A stretch of 64,000 nucleotides of DNA, taken from positions 1-64,000 of the forward strand of contig NZ_CP046977.1 of NCBI RefSeq assembly GCF_030408455.1, written 5' to 3'. Numbering within the stretch: position 1 is the first letter of the stretch; the number at the start of each line of letters is the position of its first letter. Below the pieces are notes generated by a model, which saw nothing but the letters and a program-made list of their open reading frames with translations, was not told where the DNA came from and did no database searches. Below are positions 38,779 through 49,049 of the stretch, piece by piece. A program made the translations under genes and the position numbers. The stretch comes from Corynebacterium atrinae (GTDB lineage Bacteria; Actinomycetota; Actinomycetes; Mycobacteriales; Mycobacteriaceae).

Positions 38779-39076
38779 TTATCCACAGGCTGTGGGTAAA
38801 ACTGTGAAATCACTATCGTTAAGCCTCGGTGGATAGTTTTCCCACACCCTGTGGAAAAACCTGTGGGCAGTTTTCCCCACCTGCACGAATGTTCGAGTTT
38901 CCCAGGGTTTTAGCATGATGTTGACACGCTTTTCAGGCTCTGCGGCGCGCCATTCGATAAATGACAACTTTGTGATTATCCACAGTGTGGATAACTCCTG
39001 TGGACAAACTCTTCCCCTGGGGGATGGGGAAAATCGGTGGATAACACGCCGAAGTTGTCCACGGGGCTGGGGACAA
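38779..39076. other. Second DnaA-box cluster
   Basis: Perfect boxes: TTATCCACA at 38779-38787 and 38976-38984, TGTGGATAA at 38986-38994, TGTGGACAA at 38999-39007. The middle two face each other across one base. One-mismatch boxes lie at 38791-38799, 38850-38858, 39036-39044, 39055-39063 and 39068-39076. The density rivals oriC. No gene is present from 38771 to 39624. It may titrate DnaA or modulate initiation. Confidence 0.75.
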
Positions 39077-39176
39077 CCCACGTGTCTCGCTCCGCTGATG
39101 AACCAAGCGCTCGGTCCCCGTTGAGGGTCTGGCGCCCACTTTGCAGCTAGAAGTCTTGCGATGATCTTTCGCCGGG

Positions 39177-39194
39177 TGTGCGCAGCTGCGCACA
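39177..39194. repeat. 18-bp palindrome TGTGCGCAGCTGCGCACA, copy A
   Basis: This perfect palindrome is followed by GTACGACCCTGTGACCAGC. A second copy with similar flank lies at 39468-39485, and the 14-bp core also occurs at 26844-26857 and 59352-59365. Confidence 0.8.
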
Positions 39195-39467
39195 GTACGA
39201 CCCTGTGACCAGCTGAAACGACGAGCTCTTTTGGTTTTGGCGATCCGGGGGCCCTCATAATTTCACTGAGGCACTACAACGCATGCAGTTGGTCGCTGCA
39301 CCCCTGGTTGATAGGGCTGGCCATAAGGACAATTCGGGTTGACCCGTTAATCGAGTAGTGATCCTCCGCCACGCGATTAGCGCGTCTCGTCGAATTGTCA
39401 TTTGGCGCGAGCGGCCGACGCAGTCGGAGCCAACGCCTCACTTCAACACCACCCCAAGGCATCCACG

Positions 39468-39485
39468 TGTGCGCAGCTGCGCACA
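39468..39485. repeat. 18-bp palindrome TGTGCGCAGCTGCGCACA, copy B
   Basis: It is identical to copy A and followed by CTTCAACGCCGTGACCAGC, so the shared unit extends about 40 bases as an imperfect direct repeat. Both copies lie in the gene-free region next to the DnaA-box cluster. Confidence 0.8.
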
Positions 39486-39624
39486 CTTCAACGCCGTGAC
39501 CAGCAACAACGAGAGGGAAGCCAACTCCCGTCCGGATGGTGGACCGAAAAAGCCCGGTACCGCGACTCTGAAGATTCAGCATCGCAGGCACCGAGCTTCA
39601 CCAGGACTGCCAGCAGTGTAGCGG

Positions 39625-39897
39625 CTAACGCCAGCCCATCGTCATCAGCAGGCCGACGATGAAGAGGCCGAAGCCGACGCCGTAGTTCCACGCGCCGAGG
39701 CTTACCATGAAGGGGATGTTCTCGCCGGCGAGGTAGTTCACCACCAGCCAGATTAGGCCGAGAAGCATGAGGCCAAGCATGATGACCTTGTACCAGGTGG
39801 GGGTGCCGCCGGTGTTGATTTTGACGGGAGTCCGGTCGGCGGTGGAAGCTGCGGCGGTCTGGGGAATGGAGCTCTTGGTGATTTTTGCCTTGGGCAT
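39625..39897 (-). CDS. crgA: Cell division protein CrgA
   Basis: The 90-residue protein has two transmembrane helices ([23 protein letters not shown] and [25 protein letters not shown]) joined by a short loop, and a basic N-terminus ([10 protein letters not shown]), the CrgA/UPF0233 layout. CrgA recruits PBPs and FtsZ-ring partners in Actinobacteria. GAAAGG precedes ATG 39897. It follows pknB on the same strand, its standard location. Confidence 0.93.
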   Translation of the reverse strand: MPKAKITKSSIPQTAAASTADRTPVKINTGGTPTWYKVIMLGLMLLGLIWLVVNYLAGENIPFMVSLGAWNYGVGFGLFIVGLLMTMGWR

Positions 39898-39949
39898 GTC
39901 AGGGCCTTTCAGAGATTGTGAACCTAGGGTAGCAGCGCGGGTAGGTTCC

Positions 39950-41899
39950 TTAGTTGCCGGGCACGAGGGCGTCGAGTTGGAATACCCAGTAGCGGGCGGT
40001 GATGGTGCCGTCCTTGCGGACTCCGGCTCCTGGGCTGGGGTTGGTAGAAGCGATGCGTCCTTGGTCGACGAGGGCACCGGTCGAGACGTCGGCACCGGTG
40101 ATGAGTTGGTCGTCGCGCCCGGTCCAGCCGGCGGCGCGGAGGGCGGCGAGGGCTTGGCGTTCGTCGAGGCGGGAGAGGTCGGGCATGGGGATGAGCATGC
40201 CGTTGGAGACTTCGAGGACGACGGTGGAGCCGGTAGGGATTTCGGCGCCTTCATGTTGGGCGCGGATGACTTGGCCGTCGGGTTCCATGGAGTCGATGCG
40301 GCGAACTTGGACGACGAAGTCGAGGGAGGTCAGCGTCGCTTCGGCCTGGGCAAGTTGGAGGCCGCTGAGGACGGGGACGCGGGTCGTTTCGGCGCCCGTG
40401 GAGACGGTGATAGAAACCTTCGAGCCCTTGGGCAGGGGTGAGCCTGCGGTGGGATTTTGCTCGATGATGCGGCCTTGTTCGACCTCATCAGAGGTGGCCT
40501 CGCGGACTTGTTGTTCCAGTTGGAGGTCGAACTTGGCGAGGGCGTCGGCGGCTTCTTGGGGCGTCATGCCCTTGAGGTCGGGGACGTCGGTGATTTCTTT
40601 GCCGGTGGACACGGTCAAGGTGATGTTGGTTCCGCGTTGCAGTTGGGAGCCGGAGACGGGGTTGGTGCGCAGGACTTCATTGCGGGGTTTGTCGGGGCTG
40701 GGTTCTTCGTTGATGTTGACGACGAGTTGGAGGGCTTCGAGCTCGGCAATGGCGTCGTCGCGGGATTTGCCGGTCAGGTCGGGCACGGTGACCATTTGGG
40801 CCATGAGGTTTTGTTCGTTGCGGGTCTGCACGAGGTCCCAGACGAAGGCACCGCCGATGCCGATCGCGATGAGGGCGAGGACGGCTGCGACCCAGGTCAG
40901 CCGGCGGTTGCCACGGGTATCTGCTTCTCGACGGTGCGCCCCTGCCGCAGGGACGGCAGCCGGTGCAGGGGTGGTCGCGGGTACGACGGCCGCCGACACA
41001 GTTGTCGGGGCTGGATCATCCGGGGAGACGTACGAGCGAGCAGCGTTGGTGACGGCGTTGCGGGCTAGCTTTTGCAGGTCTTCGCCGAACTGGGTCGCCG
41101 TTTGATAGCGGTCGGCCGGGTGCTTGGCCATGGCGGTGAGGACCACGGCATCGAGGTTGAGTGCGGCGGTGGGAGATAGGGGGGCGTCGATAAGCTCGGA
41201 CGGTGGGGTCGGGTTTTCCTGGACATGCTGGAATGCGACGGCGAACGGAGTTTCGCCCTCGAAGGGCGGATGCCCGGTGACCATTTCGTAGAGGACGCAG
41301 CCGAGAGCGTAGATGTCCGAGCGACCATCGGCGGCCTTGCCGCGGGCTTGCTCGGGGGAGAGGTATTGGGCGGTGCCGATGACGGCGGAGGTCTGCGTCA
41401 TGGCGTGCGTCGAATCGTCGAGCGCGCGGGCGATGCCGAAGTCCATGACCTTCACGTCGCCGGTGTTGGTGACCATGATGTTGGCGGGCTTGATGTCGCG
41501 GTGGATGATGCCGGCATCGTGGCTGGCCTGCAGGGCGGCGCAGGCGGGCAGAAGGGTCTCGGCGGCGCGGGTGGCCGACATGGGGCCCTCGTCGAGGATG
41601 ACCTGGCGGATCGTGCGGCCGTGGACGCGCTCCATGACGATGTAGGGGACATCGATGCCCTCGATGGTCGTCTCGCCGGTGTCGAAGACGGCGACGATTG
41701 CGGGATGGTTGAGCTTGCCGGAGTTCGCGGCTTCGCGCTGGAAACGCTCACGGAAGTTGACGTCGCGTGCCAGCTCGAGGCGGAGCATCTTCACGGCGAC
41801 ATCGCGGCCGATGAGGGTGTCCTGCGCAGCGTAGACCTCGGACATGCCACCGGTGCCGATGACCTCGGCCAGGAGGTAGCGTCCGCCAATGAGGGTCAT
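39950..41899 (-). CDS. pknB: Ser/Thr protein kinase PknB with PASTA repeats
   Basis: The 649-residue transmembrane kinase shows the glycine loop [11 protein letters not shown], catalytic [11 protein letters not shown], and DFGIAR. A transmembrane helix ([24 protein letters not shown]) near residue 345 is followed by four PASTA domains ([48 protein letters not shown]) that sense peptidoglycan fragments. It phosphorylates cell-wall and division proteins. Its ATG overlaps the pknA stop by four bases. It is the last kinase of the operon. Confidence 0.97.
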   Translation of the reverse strand: MTLIGGRYLLAEVIGTGGMSEVYAAQDTLIGRDVAVKMLRLELARDVNFRERFQREAANSGKLNHPAIVAVFDTGETTIEGIDVPYIVMERVHGRTIRQVILDEGPMSATRAAETLLPACAALQASHDAGIIHRDIKPANIMVTNTGDVKVMDFGIARALDDSTHAMTQTSAVIGTAQYLSPEQARGKAADGRSDIYALGCVLYEMVTGHPPFEGETPFAVAFQHVQENPTPPSELIDAPLSPTAALNLDAVVLTAMAKHPADRYQTATQFGEDLQKLARNAVTNAARSYVSPDDPAPTTVSAAVVPATTPAPAAVPAAGAHRREADTRGNRRLTWVAAVLALIAIGIGGAFVWDLVQTRNEQNLMAQMVTVPDLTGKSRDDAIAELEALQLVVNINEEPSPDKPRNEVLRTNPVSGSQLQRGTNITLTVSTGKEITDVPDLKGMTPQEAADALAKFDLQLEQQVREATSDEVEQGRIIEQNPTAGSPLPKGSKVSITVSTGAETTRVPVLSGLQLAQAEATLTSLDFVVQVRRIDSMEPDGQVIRAQHEGAEIPTGSTVVLEVSNGMLIPMPDLSRLDERQALAALRAAGWTGRDDQLITGADVSTGALVDQGRIASTNPSPGAGVRKDGTITARYWVFQLDALVPGN

Positions 41900-43287
41900 C
41901 CGTTACCTCCCGTGAGGGTATCCAGGCCGGGGAGCGAGGGAAGGGTGGGCAAGGCGGGGGCCGTCGGCGTGACCGGCTGGGTTGGCGTCGGAGTGGGCGT
42001 GGGCTCCGCCGTGGGCGTTGGCTCCTCGGTGGTCGGCGTGACCCACTGCGTGATGGTGGTGGGGACCGGGGAGGATTCCTCCGTCGGGGTGACCCACTCG
42101 GTGACCACCTCAGGTTCGCTGGTGACCGGCTGCGTCGAGGACGTGCCCCCGGAGATGCCGCTGAATAGTCCCGTCTGAGCGGCGAGGAAGGTGCCGCCGC
42201 CGAGGAGGGCGGCGATGATGATCGCGATGAGGACTCCGGTGCCGAAGCCACCGCCGGAGGATTCCGCCCGGCGACGACCCTGGCCCGTGGGGGCAGCAGC
42301 GGGCACGGCTCCGGTGACCGAGGTGGCCGGGTGAATCGTCGTCGGATTCGTGGCCGCGCCGAGCATCCGGGTCGATTCGGTCGGGGAGGGCTCGGGGGCG
42401 ACCTGGGCCATCGCGGCGGACTTGGGCTGCGGGGGGCGGTTGCCCAGGCGCACGGCGGAGACCGCCAGCGCCATCTCGTTGCCGTTGGCGAAGCGTTGGG
42501 TCGGGTCCTTGCGCAGGGCGATGCCGATGAGTTCGCGGGCCTCGGCGCTGACCGCGGTGGACAACGCCGGCGGTGCCTGGCTGATGTGGGCGAGCGCGAC
42601 GGAGACTGAGGAGTCGCCGGTGAAGGGGCGCTGCCCGGCGAGCATCTCGTAGCCGACGACGCCCAGCGAGTAGATGTCTGACGCCGCGGTGACTTCCTTA
42701 CCCTGCGCCTGCTCCGGCGAGACGTACTGCGCCGTGCCGACGACCATGCCCGTGCGGGTCAGCGGGACCGCAGCGGCCGCCTTCGCGATGCCGAAGTCCG
42801 TGATCTTGACCTGGCCATTCTGCGTAATCAGCAGGTTGCCGGGCTTGATATCGCGGTGGACCAAGTCCATGCGATGGATGATGGACAGCCCGTGGGCGGC
42901 CTGCTCGAGGACGTCCAACGCCAAGGATTCATCGAGTTGCTTTTCCCGGGCGAGCAGGTCAGCGAGGGACTCGCCGCGGACGTATTCCATGGCGATGAAG
43001 CAGAAGGTGTGCCCGGAGGGGTCAGGGATCTCGCGGTAGTCGTAGGTGTGAACGACGTTGTCGGAGTCGATGAGTTCCGCCGTGGCCGCTTCGTTGCGGA
43101 AGCGGTCGAGGAACTCGCGGTTGTCCGAGAACTCGGGGCGCAAGACCTTGATGGCAACTTCGCGATCGTTGCGGATGTCATCGGCGAGCCAGACGGTGGA
43201 CATGCCACCGTGGCCGATGATCCATTGCAGCTGGTAGTCCTCACCGATGAGGTTTTGCAACCGTTCGCGGCCGTCGATATTAGCCAT
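41896..43287 (-). CDS. pknA: Ser/Thr protein kinase PknA
   Basis: The 463-residue kinase has IGHGGMSTVWLA, HRDIKPGNLLI and DFGIAKAAAAV. One transmembrane helix lies at about residue 345-370 (GVLIAIIIAALLGGGTFLAA), followed by a Pro/Thr-rich extracellular tail (PTPTAEPTPTPTPTQP) without PASTA domains. It acts with PknB on cell shape and division targets. Coupling: the ATG overlaps the pbpA stop by one base (TAATG). Confidence 0.96.
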   Translation of the reverse strand: MANIDGRERLQNLIGEDYQLQWIIGHGGMSTVWLADDIRNDREVAIKVLRPEFSDNREFLDRFRNEAATAELIDSDNVVHTYDYREIPDPSGHTFCFIAMEYVRGESLADLLAREKQLDESLALDVLEQAAHGLSIIHRMDLVHRDIKPGNLLITQNGQVKITDFGIAKAAAAVPLTRTGMVVGTAQYVSPEQAQGKEVTAASDIYSLGVVGYEMLAGQRPFTGDSSVSVALAHISQAPPALSTAVSAEARELIGIALRKDPTQRFANGNEMALAVSAVRLGNRPPQPKSAAMAQVAPEPSPTESTRMLGAATNPTTIHPATSVTGAVPAAAPTGQGRRRAESSGGGFGTGVLIAIIIAALLGGGTFLAAQTGLFSGISGGTSSTQPVTSEPEVVTEWVTPTEESSPVPTTITQWVTPTTEEPTPTAEPTPTPTPTQPVTPTAPALPTLPSLPGLDTLTGGNG

Positions 43288-44741
43288 TAGGCACCCCCTT
43301 GGGCGTTGCGGGCGGCATCAATAACCGCACGTCCGATGGGCGAGGCGACTTGCCCGCCCGTGGCACCGGTGCCAAAACCGCCACCATTCTTCACGACGAC
43401 CGCGACCGCCACGTCAGCATTATCGCTCGGCGCGAACGCAACGTACCAGGTGTGCGGGGGAGTCCCCTCCGGTCCATGCTCGGCGGTGCCGGTCTTCGAG
43501 GCGATGCCATTAGCGCCGCCACCTGCGGTATTGCGCTCCGATGCCAGCATGAGCTGGGTGAGTTGTTCCGCGATCTCCGGGCTCACGGCCCGGGTGATCT
43601 CGTGCGGGCTGGTCTTGCGCAGCTCCTTGAGGTCGCGTCCGGTCACCCGGTCGACGAGGTAGGGCTCCATGCGTACACCATCATTGGCGACGGTCGCCCC
43701 CATCACCGCTGCCTGCAACGCCGACATGGTCACGTCGAACTGTCCGATGGAGGACTGGCCGACGGCGGCGCCGTCGGGAAGATCGCCCAATGAGCCGTCC
43801 GCCACGGGCACGCCCAAGTCGTAGGACTCGCCGACGCCGAAAGCCTCGGCGGCCTTGCGCAGGTTGTCGGCGCCAACGTCCACGCCCATTTCGACGAAGG
43901 CGGTGTTGCACGAGAGTGCAAATGCCGTCTCTAGGGTGACCTGGCCTCCGCCGGAGCACTGCTGGCCGCCGTAGTTGGTCAGCTTCGTGGTGGTGCCGGG
44001 GAGGGTGATATCAGCTGCCCCCGTGAGCATGGAGTTGGAGGTGTAACCGTTCTCCAGGCCGGCGGTGGTGGTGATGATCTTGAAGATCGATCCCGGCGGC
44101 AGCGTTTCCTGGCTGGCATGGTTAACCAGCGGGTTGCCCGGATTCTGGTTGAGCTCCGCCCAGGTCGACTCAGCCGTCGCTGGATTGACGATGCCGTTCG
44201 GGTCATAGCTCGGCGAAGACGCCATGGCCAGGATCTCGCCGGTCGAGGGCTTGAGAGCTACGACGGCACCCTCGTAGCCGCGGGATACCAGCTGGTCGTA
44301 GGCAACTTGTTGGACCTGTGGGTTAAGCGTCAGCTCGACGTTCGCGCCGGTAGTGCCCTTGCCGGTCAGGGTATCCATCCACCGGGAGCTAAACAACGCC
44401 GGATCGGTGCCGTTGAGGACAGTGTTGTAGGAGGACTCCAAGCCTGCAGCGCCGTATTGATCAGAGAGGTAGCCCACCACGGAGCCATAGGCTGCCGGGT
44501 CTTGGGAGGGGTATGAGCGCTGGTAGAGGCCATCTGCATCGGCCGCGCTGGAGGCCAGCACCATGCCGCCCGCCGAGATCTGACCGCGCGGGATGGATTT
44601 CATCTCATAGAAACCGCGCTGGTTGAGCGCGTTCTTGGCGTAGTCGTCCTCCTTGAACACCTGAATATAAGTGAGGTTGGCGATCAAAATGATGACGAGG
44701 ATGAGCGCGAAGCTGGATACCAGTCGGATGGAACGATTCAT
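43287..44741 (-). CDS. pbpA: Class B penicillin-binding protein (PbpA)
   Basis: The 484-residue transpeptidase has one N-terminal membrane helix (SSFALILVIILIANLTYIQVF), a dimerisation region, and the transpeptidase motifs SxxK in PGSIFKIITT, SxN in SCN of FALSCNTAF, and KTG in ASKTGTAEHG. It cross-links peptidoglycan with the RodA-type polymerase encoded immediately upstream, the usual SEDS-bPBP pairing. The downstream kinases and this pair form one operon. Confidence 0.95.
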   Translation of the reverse strand: MNRSIRLVSSFALILVIILIANLTYIQVFKEDDYAKNALNQRGFYEMKSIPRGQISAGGMVLASSAADADGLYQRSYPSQDPAAYGSVVGYLSDQYGAAGLESSYNTVLNGTDPALFSSRWMDTLTGKGTTGANVELTLNPQVQQVAYDQLVSRGYEGAVVALKPSTGEILAMASSPSYDPNGIVNPATAESTWAELNQNPGNPLVNHASQETLPPGSIFKIITTTAGLENGYTSNSMLTGAADITLPGTTTKLTNYGGQQCSGGGQVTLETAFALSCNTAFVEMGVDVGADNLRKAAEAFGVGESYDLGVPVADGSLGDLPDGAAVGQSSIGQFDVTMSALQAAVMGATVANDGVRMEPYLVDRVTGRDLKELRKTSPHEITRAVSPEIAEQLTQLMLASERNTAGGGANGIASKTGTAEHGPEGTPPHTWYVAFAPSDNADVAVAVVVKNGGGFGTGATGGQVASPIGRAVIDAARNAQGGA

Positions 44742-46115
44742 TTAACCGTTCACCCCCTGCTGTGCGACCGGCGGGAAAAGGCCCGTGCCAGGACCGGCGC
44801 TGTCGGTAGTGGTGTTTGGCGCCGACTCGTGGGCCGGTCGCCGAGCAGCGTTGGAGATCAGCAGGATCAATCCCAGCAAGATGTAGTTGGCCATGAGCGA
44901 GGAACCACCGGCCGACATGAACGGGGTGGTCAGGCCTGTCATGGGCATGAGGGCGGTGTTGCCGGCGGTGACCACGAAAATCTGGATGGCGATGGTCAAG
45001 GCCAGGCCCGCGGCGACGAGCTTGCCGTAGGAATCACGCACAGTCAAAGCGGTACGGAAACCACGGGAGACCAGCAGGCCGAAGAGAACGAGGATGGCGG
45101 CGATGCCGATCAACCCCAGTTCCTCACCGATCGCGGCGAGGATGAAATCGGAATGCGCGACGGGAACGATCTCCGGGTGGCCTTGGCCCAATCCAGTGCC
45201 AGTGAGCCCACCCCAGGACATGCCGAACAGGGCCTGGGAGAGCTGGTAGCCGGTGGAATCGTAGTTGGCCACGGGATCTTGGAAGTTGATCACGCGCTCT
45301 TGGATTTTGTCGGAGACCTGGTACACGGCGAAGGCGCCGATGGTGACCAGGCCCAGGCCAATGATGAGCCACGAGGTGCGGCCAGTGGCCAGGAACATCA
45401 TGCCCAGCACGGTAGAGAACAACAGCAGGGCGGGGCCGAAGTCATTGGAGATGGCCATGATGAGCATGGCTACGGCCCACACCGCGAGGATGGGGGCGAG
45501 GTCCCGCAAGCGCGGGAATTCCAAGCCGAGGAATCGACGCCCGGCGATGTTGAACAGCGCCCGCTTGTTTACCAACAGTTGGGCGAAGAACAGTAGGAGC
45601 AAAATCTTGGAAAACTCGCCCGGCTGGAGCGAGAAAGGTCCGATGGTGATCCAGATGCGGGCATCGGCGTTGATCGCGGACGGCCACACCAGCGGCAAGG
45701 CCAGGAGGAACAACCCGATGAGGCCGAGGAGGTAGGAGTAGCGCGTGAGCCTCCGGTGATCGCGCACGAGAGCAAGCACGGCGATGAGCAGGACGATGGC
45801 CACTAGTGTCCACATGATCTGGCGGGTGGCCATGCCCGTCCCCTTGGCGATGTCCAGGCGATAGATCATCACCAGCCCCAAGCCATTGAGTGCCGAGGCG
45901 ACGGGCAGGATGATTTGATCAGCGTGCGGGGCGAAAATACACAGCGCGATGTGAGCGGCAGAGAACACCACGATGAACCCGCCGATGAGCCACAGCACAT
46001 CCGTGGTGAGGGCGTTGCCCTGGCTCAACTCCAGGTTGGCCAAGGTGACGCTGAGGAGCAACGCAGCGAGGATGAGCAGGCCCATCTCTGTGCGGCGCGA
46101 GAAGAGCGCTGACAT
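44742..46115 (-). CDS. rodA: SEDS-family peptidoglycan polymerase RodA/FtsW
   Basis: The 457-residue protein has about 12 transmembrane helices. SEDS motifs include QPGEFSKILLLLFFAQ, with the catalytic-loop Asp region near AHSDFILAAIGEELGLIG, and MTGLTTPFMSAGGSS. As a glycosyltransferase it polymerises lipid II with PbpA. It abuts pstP and pbpA with no gap, fitting one transcript. RodA is favoured over FtsW by operon context. Confidence 0.94.
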   Translation of the reverse strand: MSALFSRRTEMGLLILAALLLSVTLANLELSQGNALTTDVLWLIGGFIVVFSAAHIALCIFAPHADQIILPVASALNGLGLVMIYRLDIAKGTGMATRQIMWTLVAIVLLIAVLALVRDHRRLTRYSYLLGLIGLFLLALPLVWPSAINADARIWITIGPFSLQPGEFSKILLLLFFAQLLVNKRALFNIAGRRFLGLEFPRLRDLAPILAVWAVAMLIMAISNDFGPALLLFSTVLGMMFLATGRTSWLIIGLGLVTIGAFAVYQVSDKIQERVINFQDPVANYDSTGYQLSQALFGMSWGGLTGTGLGQGHPEIVPVAHSDFILAAIGEELGLIGIAAILVLFGLLVSRGFRTALTVRDSYGKLVAAGLALTIAIQIFVVTAGNTALMPMTGLTTPFMSAGGSSLMANYILLGLILLISNAARRPAHESAPNTTTDSAGPGTGLFPPVAQQGVNG

Positions 46116-47549
46116 TTAGCCCACCTCCCGGCAGTTGACGCCCGGGCGGGAAAGATCGCCGCCGGCAGTGGCGCCCTCGGCGGCCGGGGTGGGGCGAGCG
46201 ATGCACACTGGCAGGGCCTGGTCGGCCAGGCGCCGCAGCTGCTGGGTCACTTCGTCGTAGGAACCGCTGCTTAGGCCATCCACGGAGGAGCGGGCCGATT
46301 CCGGGAGATCCTGGAGGGAGAACGGCGAGCAGCTTTGGCTACTGCCGACATCCTTGAACTGCAGATCACCGGCCGCGTTGAGGCAGGTCTCCTGGTAGCG
46401 CGAATGCAGGTCTCGGCCGAAGATGGAGTAATCCACACCATGTTCGATGACCAGGTGCTCCTCCTCGCCGACTGCGACGTAATAAGTGCGGTCGATGGTG
46501 GAATAGGCCCACCAGCCGCCCGCCACGAGGCCGATGATGAGCAGCAGGCCGATGATCAGCGCGGGGAGTCGAAACGAACCGCGCCGGCGCTGATCACCCC
46601 CGCCGGAGGTATCCTCCTGCGCCGTCGGGGGCACCGGGGCGGCACCCGTGAGCGGCTGGGACTGCACGTCACCATCCGGGGAAATCGTTTTCGGCTGCCG
46701 GGACAGCAGGGCGGCGCGGCCGGCCGCGGTGTCCGGGTGGGAGTTTTCTTGTCCTTCGCCGAGCAAAGCGCCCGCGGTGACGGGCGTGCCGGGGAGGGCG
46801 GCGCGGGCGGCGTCGTCAAGCGAAGTTTCATCGACGACATCGGCGACGACGACCGTGATGTTGTCCGGGCCACCCGAGCGCAGAGCTAACTCGATGAGGC
46901 GCAGCGCGGCGTCGTTGGGCGTGCCGGTGGACAGCGTGGTCTCGATCGTCGAGGCCGTGACCGGATCAGAGAGCCCATCGGAGCACAGCAGCAGACGATC
47001 GCCCGGCCGGGCATCAAGATTGTGCAGCGTCGGATCAACGGGGCGCCCGGTGTACGCCTTGAGGATCAGCGACTTCTGCGGGTGCGAGGACACATCCTCG
47101 GGGTCGAGCTTGCCCTCATCGACGAGCGATTGGACGAAGGTGTCATCGATCGTGATCTGTTCCAGCTTGCCGTCGCGCAGGCGGTAACCGCGGGAATCAC
47201 CGACGTGAATCATGCCGAACTTATGCCCGTTGAACATCAGCGCCGTGAGCGTCGTGCCCATTCCGTCGGTCTCCGGCTGCTGGCGCACGGTCTCCGCGAT
47301 CACCCGGTTGGCATCATCCGCCACCCCGCCGAGCAGGGCGAGCATGTCATTGTCTTCCGGATCCGCATCGAGGCGTTCAAGATGCTGCACCATGAGCTGG
47401 CTGGCGACCTCGCCGGCCGCGTGCCCACCCATACCATCGGCGATGACCAGCAGGTTGGGGCCCGCATAGGCCGAATCCTCATTGTTGCCGCGGACCAAAC
47501 CGCGGTCGGAGCGGACGGTGTAATTAAGTCTTAGTTGTCTATCGCTCAC
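46116..47549 (-). CDS. pstP: PP2C-type Ser/Thr phosphatase PstP
   Basis: The 477-residue metal-dependent phosphatase has metal-binding motifs RGNNEDSAYAG, VIADGMGGHAAGEVAS, LLCSDGLSDPV and GGPDNITVVVADV. One transmembrane helix (LPALIIGLLLIIGLVAGGWWAY) follows at about residue 340, and then an extracellular domain with two Cys pairs. It reverses PknA/PknB phosphorylation. Its ATG overlaps the fhaB stop by four bases. Confidence 0.95.
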   Translation of the reverse strand: MSDRQLRLNYTVRSDRGLVRGNNEDSAYAGPNLLVIADGMGGHAAGEVASQLMVQHLERLDADPEDNDMLALLGGVADDANRVIAETVRQQPETDGMGTTLTALMFNGHKFGMIHVGDSRGYRLRDGKLEQITIDDTFVQSLVDEGKLDPEDVSSHPQKSLILKAYTGRPVDPTLHNLDARPGDRLLLCSDGLSDPVTASTIETTLSTGTPNDAALRLIELALRSGGPDNITVVVADVVDETSLDDAARAALPGTPVTAGALLGEGQENSHPDTAAGRAALLSRQPKTISPDGDVQSQPLTGAAPVPPTAQEDTSGGGDQRRRGSFRLPALIIGLLLIIGLVAGGWWAYSTIDRTYYVAVGEEEHLVIEHGVDYSIFGRDLHSRYQETCLNAAGDLQFKDVGSSQSCSPFSLQDLPESARSSVDGLSSGSYDEVTQQLRRLADQALPVCIARPTPAAEGATAGGDLSRPGVNCREVG

Positions 47550-48025
47550 GGAACCAGCCTCACAGTCGTTCGACCGACCTTCACGTCGGTGCCCACGCCC
47601 ACGCGCTCGGGCTGATCAATACGGTAACCATCAACAAAAGTGCCGTTCCGGGAATCGAGATCCTCCACGAACCACTCCGAACCGCGCCGGAACAACCGCG
47701 CATGACGGGAGGAAGCGTAATCGTCGCCCAACTGGAAATCGCTGTCCGGGCTGCGGCCCAACACGATCGACTCCAACGTCGCCACCTCCATGTGGGAACC
47801 CGTCAACGGTCCCTCCACGACAGTCAGCTGCCGCGCTGCTTCTCGACGCCCCGGTATCACCGCCGCAGCCGCCCGCCGCGGTGCGGCGACGGTGCCCGTC
47901 GCGGACGTCGGCACGCCTGCTGCCACCTGGACATCCTTGCGCATCGCGCGCAGGGCCATGAGTACAAAGAACCACAACAGCACCAGCAGGCCGATGCGGA
48001 ACACCAGCAGAACGATCGAATCCAC
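47546..48025 (-). CDS. fhaB: FHA-domain protein FhaB
   Basis: The 159-residue protein has an N-terminal membrane helix (IVLLVFRIGLLVLLWFFVLMALRAM) and a C-terminal FHA domain (ESIVLGRSPDSDFQLGDDYASSRHARLF ... RNGTFVDGYRI) that binds phosphothreonine. In mycobacteria FhaB (FipA) links kinase signalling with division. It lies between fhaA (20-base gap) and pstP (four-base overlap). Confidence 0.93.
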   Translation of the reverse strand: MDSIVLLVFRIGLLVLLWFFVLMALRAMRKDVQVAAGVPTSATGTVAAPRRAAAAVIPGRREAARQLTVVEGPLTGSHMEVATLESIVLGRSPDSDFQLGDDYASSRHARLFRRGSEWFVEDLDSRNGTFVDGYRIDQPERVGVGTDVKVGRTTVRLVP

Positions 48026-48045
48026 GACTACCTCCTTCGCGAGCG

Positions 48046-48873
48046 TCAGTTATTATTCGGGTCCACAATGCGGACCTCAATATGGGAATGGCCCATCGTA
48101 ATGACGTCGCCGTCAGCCAGCAGCCAATTCTCCACCGGAGTGTCATTGACCGTCGTGCCATTCGTCGACTGCAAATCCACCAACACCGCATCCTGGCCAT
48201 CCCAGGTCACCTCCGCGTGCTGCCGCGACACACCGGTGTCCGGCAACCGCAGATCCGCATCATTACTACGCCCGATGATGTTCGAACCCTCATGCACCAA
48301 ATAAGTCCGTGACGAACCATCTTGCAACAAAAGGCTCACCACCGGATCCTTCGGCAGCTCAGTGAACTCGGTCGGGGCGTCGAGATAGTCAGTCATGCTC
48401 TCCTCCTGGATCACTTGCGGGGTGCTCTCTTTATTGGGTGCTGTGGGTTGTGAGATGTCAGCGAGGATCGCATCAAAGCCACTATCGTCCGCCGGTTGCT
48501 CATCGACGTAGGAAGATACGCGTAACTGCCCAGTCCGCAAACCCGACTCCTCCGCAATCTGCACCACCACCGGACCAGCCAGCTGCCAACCCTTATTACG
48601 GATAAAGCGCGTCATTTGATCAGCAAACGACGCCGGTAACTCCCGATCCGCCTGCGACAGAGACTCCAGATCCTTCGACGAGACACCCACCATGAATACA
48701 TTCGGGGCCTCAGCGCCCGAACCTGCATCATGCAGGTTGTCCTCCGCCTCCTGCTTCAACAGCTCCTCAATCTCCGCCGGCACGATCTTGCCGCCAAAGA
48801 TAAAGGCAAACCCATTATCGAGACCGCGCTGCAAAGCACTATCCAACCTGGCAAGTTGAGCCATCAGGGCCAT
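48046..48873 (-). CDS. fhaA: FHA-domain protein FhaA
   Basis: The 275-residue protein has an N-terminal DUF3662 domain (LDSALQRGLDNGFAFIFGG, IVPAEIEELLKQEAEDN), an acidic linker containing the likely kinase site in TEFTEL, and a C-terminal FHA domain (NIIGRSNDADLRLPDTGVSRQHAEV). It is the reader of PknB phosphorylation and binds MurJ in mycobacteria. ATG 48873 fits homologues, with GGAGGA about 13 bases upstream. It is the first gene of the seven-gene operon. Confidence 0.94.
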   Translation of the reverse strand: MALMAQLARLDSALQRGLDNGFAFIFGGKIVPAEIEELLKQEAEDNLHDAGSGAEAPNVFMVGVSSKDLESLSQADRELPASFADQMTRFIRNKGWQLAGPVVVQIAEESGLRTGQLRVSSYVDEQPADDSGFDAILADISQPTAPNKESTPQVIQEESMTDYLDAPTEFTELPKDPVVSLLLQDGSSRTYLVHEGSNIIGRSNDADLRLPDTGVSRQHAEVTWDGQDAVLVDLQSTNGTTVNDTPVENWLLADGDVITMGHSHIEVRIVDPNNN

Positions 48874-49049
48874 AACGCGCGGCCTCCTCCCACACACAAA
48901 GAAAACGCTTCAGACGCGAGGCCACTGCAAATTCAATGGCAGTTATAAGACCTCGCGCACAGGACGAAGACCAGTATAGGGTGCCAACCCTGTAGAAACG
49001 TAGACGGAAGCCTGTCACGACCTGCTGAAATTTACTGTGACCAGGCCAT

